From NCBI RefSeq assembly GCF_901709675.1, contig NC_051096.1, positions 2,817,001 through 2,881,000 of the forward strand: a DNA stretch of 64,000 bases. The letters run 5' to 3'. The position numbers were made by a program, and so were the translations under genes. Numbering within the stretch: position 1 is the stretch's first letter; the number at the start of each line of letters is the position of its first letter. Below the pieces are notes generated by a model, which saw only the letters and a program-made list of their open reading frames with translations, was not told the origin of the DNA and ran no database searches. Positions 41,293 to 51,436 of this stretch are shown here, one piece after another. This stretch comes from Syngnathus acus (Eukaryota; Chordata; Actinopteri; Syngnathiformes; Syngnathidae).

Positions 41293-41585
41293 CAGAGGCG
41301 TAGCCAAGCCGGGGCGAGCCGGGGCGGCGCCCCGGTTAGGACTCCCTGCGCCCCGGTTGGAAAAAAAAAAAAAAAATCGAGCTTTTTCGATTCTTCATTT
41401 TCATGCCGTTTTTTTCTTTCGGTCTTGCGCGAATGTGCTTGCGCTATTCTATGTGCGCGATGTTATCCATTCACCGTTTGCCTCCCGGACGTTGTTTTAG
41501 CGATCAGCGAACGGCGTGGGTGATGTTCGATTTTTTTTCCTGTGGGCGTGCGCCCCTACTGGAAAAATTCCTGGCTACGCCTCTG
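41293..41585. mobile_element. hAT-type MITE (CAGAGGCGTAGCCA termini)
   Basis: Starts CAGAGGCGTAGCCA and ends TGGCTACGCCTCTG, 293 bp, with perfect 8-bp target duplications CCCAAGTA at 41285-41292 and 41586-41593. It contains a poly-A run and no coding capacity. Confidence 0.93.
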
Positions 41586-42537
41586 CCCAAGTAATATCGC
41601 GTTCCGTCGGGGCAAAGACGTGCACACGTACAAAGGGTCTCCGCGGGAATAGATGGCAATAGATGAAAATAAGAAAAAGTTGGATGTGGACTCTTTTGAC
41701 GTGGGCCGCACTTGAGTAGAAAAAACAAGCTTGCCTGGCCAAGGGGCAGGCAGCACGTGGACTGAATTTACAGTCCCTGAAATGATTCAGCATCTCCAAA
41801 CTGTTTGACGATGATCTATCTCAGGAAAGAAAATTCTTCTTCCTTCTTCAGTGACATTACACTCACTCATGCACGAGAGCACCGAAATGACTGTCCGGCT
41901 CACTTCGACGTGGCACTTGCCTGCATCCAGGAATCAATCGGCAACAAGCTATTTTGCCAACGTCGCAAGAAAAGTATCAAGTTGAGAACAAAATGTTCCG
42001 TAATAAGTAAAGGAAGTAAAGTTTCGTCTTCTCTCGTCCGCCTCTTCCATCATTTCCAGTAAAGTGACGCTCAGGCCGTTCCATTTAAGGTCATTCAGCG
42101 GCGCAATGTTTCCTTGCCGTCAATTGGAATTTTGAGCACCGTGAGTGCGTGTGTGTGTGTGCGCGCGTGTGCGCGTGCATGAGTGCGTGCATGCGTGTGC
42201 GAGAAGGTTTCGTTTCTCTTAAAACTCCCTTATCTTGAAGACATTTTTCTGACCAGATGCTGTTGATGCCAAATGTTTCCAGCTCAGTGACGCCCAGGCC
42301 GCCTTGGTTTCATTCAAGGTGCGTGTGTGTCATTTTGCTTTTGTTAAGCACACTGCCAGCTTTCCTCTGCTGCCCAACCACCGTCAACACGCTGACCCGA
42401 CTGCAAAGGAGAGATGGAGCTTCAGACCATGCAGGTTGTAATTGCATCATTTACAGTGCATGCGTGCGTTTATGTGACTATCAAAACTTTGGAAGCTTGC
42501 TCTGTTTCTTCAAAGGCAGCCCTTACACTCGGCCTAA

Positions 42538-42715
42538 AAAAAAACATCTTTTAATGATCATTTTCTTTCTAAGTTGTTCGAACTCATATCAATGCATATT
42601 TTGATAACATTCAGAAAAGGCACCCTCCGTTTTATTTGATCCTTTCTATCCAAATACGCATTGATATGAGTTAGAACAACTTTGAAAGAAAATAATCATT
42701 AAAAAAGAGATCTTT
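42538..42715. repeat. Imperfect inverted repeat of about 60-bp arms
   Basis: The arm near 42538-42600 (CTTTTAATGATCATTTTCTT then AGTTGTTCGAACTCATATCA) is inverted near 42651-42712 (TTGATATGAGTTAGAACAAC then AATAATCATTAAAA). The following phrase AGATCTTTTTGGGGTGGTTG occurs twice (42709 and 42819). This could be a foldback element or a rearranged LINE end. Confidence 0.6.
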
Positions 42716-43199
42716 TTGGGGTGGTTGCAGGTCGGCCACAACTGTCGCCCGGCAGTGGCCTAGTCTGCCTCGTTGTTCTAACGCATATAAATGCATATTT
42801 TGATATCATTCAGAAAGAGATCTTTTTGGGGTGGTTGCAAGGAATGGCCTCGTCTGCCTCGTGGCAGGGCCGCGATTGCATGACCGCGCCCTCTCAATCG
42901 TACATTTATTCTGCGTGTCAATCAATGTATATGAAAACATTTAAATGGATATTTTATGATTAGAACATTCAAAAATTGTTTCATACATGTAAATAGTACA
43001 ATAATAGTATAAACAACATGCAGAGAATATTGTATCAATATGGAAAATGTAAACATTAGTCACCAACGTTAGTGAAACGTTAACGTTTTTGTTTTGTTTG
43101 TTTGTTAATTTCGAACATGAAAAGAAATACAAGAAAAATGTAAGAAAGACAGAAAATGATAACTCCATAGTACAATAGAACATAAAAAAAGAAAAAATG

Positions 43200-43853
43200 A
43201 TATTGCATTATAATTTTCCCTTTGCAGTAAATTCATATTTGTTCAAAAGGGAGTAGAAGGAAGCCTAAGCTCTACCCCTTGTAACTACATATGTCTTTGA
43301 TTCTGTCAAGATTGGACCATCGTCAAATATATAAAAGAAATAAATACAAAAGAAATACAAAAGCAACTTAAACAACTTCACAGCATATTACGGTATCCCG
43401 TCAATATTTTGTCCTTAGACATTTTTTTAAACTTAGGTAAGATACTACAGTTCTTTAGTTCTTCACTGCTGGTGTTCCATAATTCCACACTGTGATACAA
43501 TGTAACTTTGAGTTTGTCCTCACCAAATCTCTTTTAAACATAAGTGTTCCTCTTAAATAATAGGTACTTTCCCTCCACTCAAACAACCTCTGGATACTGT
43601 TTGGCAATTGATTATTTTTTATTTTGTACATGAGTTGGATGGTTTTAAAGTCGACTAGGTCGTTGTGTTTCAGTGAGTTCAGTTTAATAAAGAGAGGGTT
43701 AGATGGTTCTCTATAATCAGCATTATTCACAAGTCGTATTGCTTCTTTTTTTTTTGGAAGAATAAAGATTGGATCTGTGTTTGTTTTGTATCTATTGCCC
43801 CACACCTCCACACAGTAAATAATGTATGGGAGTATGAAGGAGCAGTACAAGGA

Positions 43854-43855
<2 letters not shown>
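43200..43855 (-). mobile_element. L2/CR1-like LINE 3' fragment
   Basis: Minus-strand frame 43455-43850 encodes a reverse-transcriptase C-terminal region (ILPYIIYCVEVWGNRYKTNT, NNADYREPSNPLFIKLNSL, LMYKIKNNQLP). A second frame shifted by an indel near 43460 continues as SILPKFKKMSKDKILTGYRN. The element is 5'-truncated and frameshifted, hence inactive. Confidence 0.8.
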
Positions 43856-43886
<31 letters not shown>

Positions 43887-43960
43887 ATTTTATTTGTATA
43901 GCACCTTTCATACAAGAAATGCAGCTCAAAGCGCTTTACAACAATGAAAGAAAAACATGA
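43856..43960. repeat. (AAT)n microsatellite and adjoining dispersed repeat
   Basis: Nine or ten AAT units abut a segment reading TTTTATTTGTATAGCACCTT and AGCGCTTTACAA, a short motif common at fish retroelement ends. It marks the left border of the LINE fragment. Confidence 0.6.
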
Positions 43961-45137
43961 ATACATAAAAACAAAACATTAATGTATGCATACACAATTA
44001 ATAAAGTGAGTTTAAAATAGGAGCACGCTTTAATAAAATAAAGAATATATCTTTTAATGATGACTGATTTATAAGCGTGTGTGTGTGCGCGCGTGCGCGT
44101 GTGTAACATACGGAGATGCGACGTTCCGTTGTTAACCTTGGTTAACCAGGGACCTCTAGTGGTCACAATTGACCATAGCAGAAGTATACATCCTGTTTAT
44201 TGTTATTACAACAACTTTTTGTAACAAGGTATACAATACTGTAAATATGTCTTCAGGAGTCTTTTACTATGGCAACTTCTTTGATAACAGCGTACAAGAC
44301 TGCAAATTGACTAACTTCCGCCATTTAAATTCACACCTTTGTCCCTCATCTGGATTTAGGACCGTTCCGCGACCACTGACGACGGCGTGTCCGGAGGAGC
44401 ATCTTTGCCTGTGGCCGTCGGCCAGTCAGAGACGTGAGTCAGCTTATCCATCACTCTACTCCAGTCATTTTTTTTAAATACTATTTTATGTCTGTACGGC
44501 GACCTTGAGTGCTCTGAAAGGCCCCTTATCAATCAAATGTATTGATTATTATGATTACTCGACGACAAAGTCTGCCGTTTGGAGTTGCATCCTTTTTTCT
44601 GAAATAGCGCCGGGCTCGCGACGTTACATGGCTTTGCCTTGGCTGGCATTCTCCTCAGCTTTAGAGCTCTTGTCTTTTTTTGTGTTTCAGTATGTTGGGT
44701 TTGCCGTTTCAATCTCCATCTAATCGGAGACAAGACACCACACCATGGTGGCGTTTGGTATTGCTCCTCTTTATTGTTCCTTGCACACTCACACACATGC
44801 GCTTTTTGGTTTTGGTCACTCACATTCACACCGTCAAACGTGGGAATCGAACTCACGGTGTCGGGAAACAAATAAATGAAGAAAAACAGGAATGAATCAA
44901 TAGAAAAATAAATAGATGAATGAATGGATAGATAGATCAACCAATCAATGAAATATTGTCAATAATTCACCGACCGACCCCAGAGCTGTCCCATCTCGTT
45001 GCCGCAAACAAGGTCAAAACCAACGTCAAGTGTAAAGAAAACTTCACGTCACTTGGCTAAACACAAAATACGGCATTAGACGCAGAACAAACAACACGTA
45101 CAGCTGGGGACATTCATACGTAGAAAGTAAGAATAGA

Positions 45138-46512
45138 ATGAGAGCACAAAAAAGTCAACACAGTTGGATGTCAAACCAAAGCACCCAGAAGCTGATCGGC
45201 GAACCACCAAAGCGCAAGGTACGCATCGGATGGACGCGCACGCGCTTGACAAATGGCTTGGTCGAGTTGAAAGCATTTGCAAGTCGTTCGCTCCGTCGGG
45301 GGAGAGGGAGAGAGAGAGAGCGAGAGAGAGAGAGACGCCGCCGCCTGTGACGTCGTTTGCGCTCAGTTTGTTCAGATACGCTGGGGCTCCATTCTGGCGG
45401 TGGTCCCGACGCTCCTCTTGGTCGTGCTTGTCATCCAAAACATCGTCTTCTTCCACTTGAACAGGTACGCACGCGCGCACGCAATGAACAAACACTTGAA
45501 GTCGCCCCCACACACACAGGATGGCAGCTTCATGTATACCCTTTATGTGTTCCAAGGCCTCAGGACATCGTCAAAGAGTTGGGCGCGCTGGTGGCGACTT
45601 TGCCCAACAGCATCCCAGACCACAACTGCACCGATTTAGCCTGCCACTGGGCGGCGCTGCAGACCGCATTGGCAGAGCTGAAGGCAGGTCAGACGGCATT
45701 GGCAGAGCTGAAGGCAGGTCAGGAGGCAGGTCAGACCGCATTGGCAGAGATGAAGGCAGGTCAGACGGCAGGTCAGACGGCATTGGCAGAGCTGAAGGCA
45801 AGTCACACCGCGATTTCCAGCGACCTGGAGAAGAGTCAGACGGCATTGGCAGAGCTGAAGGCAGGTCAGACGGCATTGGCAGAGCTGAAGGCAGGTCAGG
45901 AGGCAGGTCAGACGGCATTGGCAGAGCTGAAGGCAGGTCAGGAGGCAGGTCAGACCGCATTGGCAGAGCTGAAGGCAAGTCACACCGCGATTTCCAGCGA
46001 CCTGGAGAAGAGTCAGACGGCATTGGCAGAGCTGAAGGCAGGTCAGGAGGCAGGTCAGACGGCATTGGCAGAGCTGAAGGCAGGTCAGACGGCATTGGCA
46101 GAGCTGAAGGCAGGTCAGGAGGCAGGTCAGACGGCATTGGCAGAGCTGAAGGCAGGTCAGACGGCATTGGCAGAGCTGAAGGCAGGTCAGACGGCATTGG
46201 CAGTCACTCGAGAGCCTGCGCCGCCTGAGTGTGCTCAAAAGCAAGTTTGTGTGCTTTGCAGGCGATAGAATGACCTACCATTCTGGGGAGAAGTTCACCA
46301 CCAAAGACCGCGACCAAGACAAGAATAGTATCAATTGCGCCAATTACTGGAAGGGCGCTTGGTGGTACAACGACTGTGCCAGCTGCAACCTGAACGGGCT
46401 GTACAAGGCAACCGGCACCTGCGACGAAACCAATGCCGCCTGGAATAATTTGGGGCCATCATGGAGTACCTGCCTGAGATTCGTGGAGATGAAGATCCGG
46501 CCCAGAAAGTGA
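45138..46512 (+). CDS. Type II membrane protein with repeat stalk and partial fibrinogen-like domain
   Basis: Exons 45138-45218, 45376-45464, 45557-46185 and 46262-46512 join in frame to give 349 aa. Residues 1-27 are cytosolic and basic; ATG 45138 has a better context than the in-frame ATG at 45168. A single membrane segment follows (ILAVVPTLLLVVLVIQNIVF). Exon 3 encodes DIVKELGALVATLPNSIPDH and then a repetitive stalk of TALAELKAGQ units. Exon 4 is the last third of a fibrinogen-related domain: DRMTYHSGEKFTTKDRDQDK, NCANYWKGAWWYNDC, LNGLY and FVEMKIRP, keeping the Asp-rich calcium loop. The first two thirds of the domain are absent. The architecture (type II, coiled coil, FReD) recalls FIBCD1-like pattern receptors. 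Ligand binding is unproven since most of the domain is missing. A 76-nt intron (46186-46261) starts inside the last full repeat. Confidence 0.75.
45660..46200 (+). repeat. Intragenic tandem repeat encoding the stalk
   Basis: About 13 units based on TALAELKAGQ (30 bp), in three lengths: 10 residues, 14 residues (with EAGQ or TAGQ) and 21 residues (KASHTAISSDLEKSQ). Fourteen and 21 are heptad multiples, so these units can extend a coiled coil, while 10-residue units shift its register. Nucleotide identity between units is nearly complete, pointing to recent expansion or homogenisation. All six frames are partly open across the array because of its composition; only the frame above splices to both flanking exons. 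Confidence 0.95.
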
Positions 46513-48976
46513 GCGGTCAGCCGGCGGAGCCTGGGAACGGCATCCCCGTGGGATCACGTGGGTGCTGCCCGACGTCACCCATTTGTGCAGCGCTCGTCAA
46601 GTAAAATGGCGGTGCGCAAATGTGTGTCGGATTTGGCCCGGGCAAATGGGCTCAAGTGCAATTCCGAATTTCACCAGAAGCTTGACACGAGAGAGACCTA
46701 ACAAACGGTTAGTTGGAAGTTAGTTCCTCAAAATGAAGTCTTATTAAAAAGCAGTTCGGCGCTGTTGCAGTTCCAGATTTCACCAGCAGACGGTGCCAAA
46801 TTTAGACTGCCCTGACATGGTAAACCCGTCGTTAGATTAGTCGAAGTTATTGACTCGGGAAACACGATCTGTTTTGAAGTACACGCACACACACACACTC
46901 ACTTTTGGATCATTTTAGGATGCTTTGCTTTGCTATCATAAAATCCCTTCCATCTGTTAACATAAGGAGTGGCCATAAGCATAGGTTAGCTACGATTGAT
47001 TATGTGTTAAGTTAGTGAGTGTTCGATGAAGTTGTGTTTTACAATGACATGGGTTAAAGTAAGGGTACATTTGACATTCTCTTGCTTTGCCATGAAATAA
47101 CTAACAGCTGAAGCATTCCAATGACATCTGTTAAAGTAAGGGGACCCACCTATAACCATTGTTTAGTTAGGTTGCGTTGAATATTGAGTTAAGATGGATG
47201 GATGGATCATCAACATATATTCAATATGGATGTTTTATTCATACATGAATGTATTCTCACGTGAGTAAGGACTGTTAAAGTAAGGGACCCCGTAATCATC
47301 GTTGAAGTGTTTTTGTAGTTAAGTTGCATTTTCTTTTCTTTTCTTTACAATCCAAAGAGGTTTGCGACGGCATCATTCTCGCTTAAATGAGAAACGGCGA
47401 GTGGATTGTCGTCGTTTGTACGAACAATTGAGATGTGTCACTTTTTTCCCTTATTCATTAAACTTTCTCTTGATAATCCTTTGATTTGATGATTGATTGT
47501 TTTTTTTTTCCACGTACATTTTACGATGTGGAGCGTGGTTCTTCTGTATTCAATAATGAAAGCTTAAAATGTCCTTTCACAGTCATACTTTGAACCGTTC
47601 AGTTCTTAGTGAAGACAGATAAGGATCAGGGGATGTTGTTAGTCACCTAAACATTGAACAGAGGCTGTGATGGACCGAAGTCAAATTCCTTGTTTGGCAC
47701 GCTCAAACATGGCGACTATAAACTCTTGAATCTTGAATATACCCTGAACATCGGAATGAGCCAGACCTGGTCGGAGGTAGTTACCTTAAACTCAGCTAGT
47801 GGGCTAGTGTCAATGAACTCATCCCCGCGACGGTTTCAGTAAAGACAGCTTAACCCAACCGAGAGTTACCAAATTGCGCCTTAGGGAGAGAAAGCCGCTG
47901 TAAAAAGGACGCCGAGGTAGGTGTCAGACCTACGTGTGTCATTACTAGCATTGCAAATGATCTTCAATTTTAATAATATCTTTTTTTTTTTTTTTAAATA
48001 TTTGACCAGTTTTTACTTCTTGTCTGATTTGAAAACGAGTTATTTGTCCATCACACACACTGCCGACTTATCACGACGGATACAATGAACGTAGCAGGCG
48101 ACCTTACTCAGCGGGCCTCTCATCTCTGCCAGGGGATGAGATGCCAAGATCCACTTTCAGGTCCTTGCTCGGGCTTTGCCATTCCCCTCCATCTCATCTC
48201 CTTTCCTGTTGCACTTTGGCATTGTCAGCTTGTGTGTGTGCAAGTGTGTACGTGTGCGTGCGTGCGTGTACTCACACCATCAGGGTGGGCTGGCAGGGGT
48301 CACGGTTTGCCGGGTCGCCTGGAACTGTCAAGAGGAACAAAGCAGAGTGCAAAACGGCCTGAAATCAAAGATCGTGTTCAAGATTGGAAAGCTGCTTTCG
48401 ATTTTTTTTTTCTTCATGTGAGCCTCATGAAATCTATTTTTATTTTTGTCAATGACTTAACTTGATTTGACTTTGGCTAGGCTAATTTGTGTGCCGCCCA
48501 GAATTCCACAGTGGGAGCAGACAGGGTTCCAAAAGCATATGATGATTGCCTCTTTGCTTGTTTTTTTTTTGTAGCTCTTTGTAAGTATGAGGGACAATAA
48601 TGGCTTTGGTGGTCTTGGTTCGCCATGGTGACCACGGATATAAACAATTCAAATTCTTTCTCAAACTACGCTCCTCAAACACTGCTTGATATGAAAAGAC
48701 TGAAAATGGCACTCTATAATATTGTATTTTATAGACTCTGCAGTCATTACACAATTGAATAGGCGGAAGATGAATGATTAACTTATTGAAGGGGCCTTCT
48801 GCTTGCTTGCTTGCTTCGACCACCAGGAGGCAGTATGAAAAAAGATATAGCTGTATAATGCTGAGTTTCCGTTTGGCGATTTTGTTCATTCTTGGCCTTT
48901 TTAGTTTTCTTGACGTCCACACACATACAACAACAATTCTATAGATATGTTATCGTTTTGTTTCGTCAAATGTATT
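46513..48976. other. Non-coding spacer with repeat fragments
   Basis: No supported exon. A retroelement 3' end lies at about 47630-47735 (GTTGTTAGTCACCTAAACAT to TGAATCTTGAAT), matching the one at 61660-61770. A fragment of the hAT MITE family of 18869-19184 lies at 47935-48052. Short GT-rich tracts occur around 48235-48270. Confidence 0.55.
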
Positions 48977-49763
48977 CAAGGGAATTAATCAATGAGCACG
49001 ATGAAAACATAATTACAGAAATATCTTCGTACTAAAAGCCATTTCCCGCAGTGAAAGTTTTCTGTAAGCTAAAAAGAAAAAAAAGACCAAGAACATATTT
49101 ACCTTGCATTCGTCCTGCATCAGGAGCATTCCAGGAGCTTGAAATTCGCGACGAAATACGGTGACGTCATCTCTATAAATGAAATGTGTAATATCTGCAA
49201 AACCGTAGAAACACAAATGAAACTTTTTGCAGCACAAACCAGCACAAACAAAGCACAAACGGACGGTACCATTTTGGGTCCATTTGGAGGAAAACGGGGG
49301 GCTGGGTGACGTCCTTGCTAGAAAATAAATGTAGAATATCTACAAAACCGAAGCAGCACAAACAAGATTATTTGCAGCACAAACCAGCACAAACGAACGG
49401 TACCATTTTGGGTTCGTTTGGAGCAGATGGGAGGCTGGGTGAACTCTGGATGACCTATAAAATAATCTTTCATAACTAAAAAAAGCATAGCAGCACAAAG
49501 GATTTTTTTTGCTGCACAAACGAAGCACAAACGAAACAGACTATTTTCCTTAAATTTTGCGTGGGCTGGGGGGCCAGCTTCACGCAGGTGCGAATTTCAA
49601 GCTCCTGGAATGCTCCTGATGCAGGACGAATACAAGGTAAATATGTTCTTAGTCTTTTTTTTTCTTTCTTTTTAGCTTACAGAAAACTTTCACTGCGGGA
49701 AATGGCTTTTAGTACGAGGATATTTCTGTAATTATGTTTTTATCGTGCTCATTAATTCCCTTG
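48977..49763. mobile_element. Element with 173-bp terminal inverted repeats
   Basis: Left arm 48977-49149 starts CAAGGGAATTAATCAATGAG; right arm 49590-49763 ends CATTAATTCCCTTG. The arms match over almost all their length, including TTTCAAGCTCCTGGAATGCT. The centre holds three diverged direct repeats of CAGCACAAACCAGCACAAAC with GGTACCATTTTGGG. No clear target duplication and no open frame were found. It is a foldback-type or long-TIR MITE of unknown superfamily. Confidence 0.8.
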
Positions 49764-49784
49764 TTATCAATAAGCCTATATCAA

Positions 49785-50752
49785 GCGTGTCCAAAGTCCG
49801 GGCCGATCAGATTTCATACGGCCCGCAGCTTCGGTATTATAATGTATTATTTATTGACCGCCTGCACTGTCAAACTGAATCTAAAAAACAAAAAAAGAAA
49901 CTTGAACCTGTAATTCCTCCTATTACCAAAGGGTGGCAGCACCACCCCTCGCCGCTCATTTCTGCCATGGCGACTGCAAAGAAAACGAGGACAGATAGAG
50001 GGCCGCCGCTTTCAAGAGAAATGGGAATTACAATAGTTGCTCGCTGAAAATCAAGGCAATTGTGTTTGTCTAATTTCTAAAGAGACGGTTGCCTTGTTTA
50101 AGGATTTCAACCTAAAGAGACACTAGTAGACTAAACATGCTGACACATACGACAAGCTAACAGGGAGTAACCGCGCTGATAAAGTGAAGCAGCTCCAAGC
50201 TGAAATGGCATCACAACAGCGATTCTTCACGCGGGGCTGTGAGTCAAAATGAAATAAAAATTAAATATCACTTCATATTAAACATTACGAAGTGGCCATG
50301 TTAATACTGTTGATGTTATAAATCTGTAGACATGACACAAACTCTTACTTTCTGAAAGATATTGTAAATGACAAGAGCAAAACTCACTTGTTTTAAGTTT
50401 TAATAAGACAGATTTGCATTGCTTATAACTCCCGTTTAAAATGTTCATGAGGCAAAAATAATTTCAAACTCATGTAAATGTAAGGCATTCCAAACAGTTT
50501 GTTCAATGTTATCTGACTCTTCAGGTATGAATGAAAGGCAGAATGTGTTTTTAGAGTGGTTCACATCTGCCCGAATGGCTTATATTTGCTTATTTTGTCA
50601 TTTGAAAAATAAAGACAATTGTGACAATGAAATTTGTTTTATAACTGTGTATTTGCATGAAATGTTTGTCGTTAAAAAATGTCTGAAAAAACTATTGGCC
50701 CCCGGGGCCCCTTCACTTTATTAAATCTGGCCCTCCTTGCAAAAAGTTTGGA
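49785..50752 (+). mobile_element. hAT element remnant with GTF2IRD2/ZBED-like coding relic
   Basis: Ends CAAGCGTGTCCAAAGTCCGG and AAAGTTTGGACACCCTTG. At about 50060-50250 one plus-strand frame, interrupted by two adjacent stops, reads SKETVALFKDFNLKRH, then TKHADTYDKLTG and MASQQRFFTRG. This matches the N-terminal finger region of GTF2IRD2-type hAT transposases. The rest of the transposase is gone. The element at 40161-40486 is a shorter relative. Confidence 0.75.
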
Positions 50753-51436
50753 CACCCTTGACATAATTCATCCGATCAGAGGCGATTCTGGGTGCTTTTG
50801 CGCACTGGGCGAAACATCCATCGTTTAAAAATTATTATTTTTTTTAAAAAGCCACTTGTGGAATTTTGTCTCCCTCTCGTGGTATGTGTTAGAACCACTG
50901 ACGTAAATCCAATTATACATCACAGGCTTTTTTGGAAAAACAGTTGAGCGGCATTAAACTTTTAAATCTATCGCTTCCGAATATTTCATTCAGTTTTTGT
51001 CCAATCAAGCGTGGTATGTGAAGATAAAGCATGTGAATAAAAAATAAGCGCTCTTGTTTTCACAGCAGCAAACTCAAAGCGACATCTTGCAATGTGTTTT
51101 GACACCTATAAGAGGAAAAAAACCTAACGCGAGGTAATTATCCACCAGTTGTCCAAAAAAAAAAAAAAAAAAAACATACTTGTCTACAATCTTTTACACT
51201 TGAAAACAAAACATGCTGACAAGGTTGAAGTGGTTAACAGTGAATTTAATTTAACTTCCTATCTGCTCCAATTGCTGACAGTAACTTTACAGATCAAATT
51301 CAACTGGATAGGAATTGCAACATGGCAGCATTGAATACAAAAGTACAAAAGGTAGCGGAGGAAAGCAAAATAGAAATATTTACAAAATAAAACTTGGGCG
51401 CATAACTTCAATTTGTTTATACACATTCCATTTTCG

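Noticed and set aside
44169-44477. Plus-strand 102-codon frame
   Set aside because: No recognisable domain, no convincing splice partners and a position in repeat-rich DNA. Chance frame.
45571-46244. Long open frames on both strands across the stalk repeat (about 200 codons each)
   Set aside because: They arise because a short repeat without stops in one frame is often open in others. They lack splice-phase continuity with flanking exons and encode low-complexity peptides.
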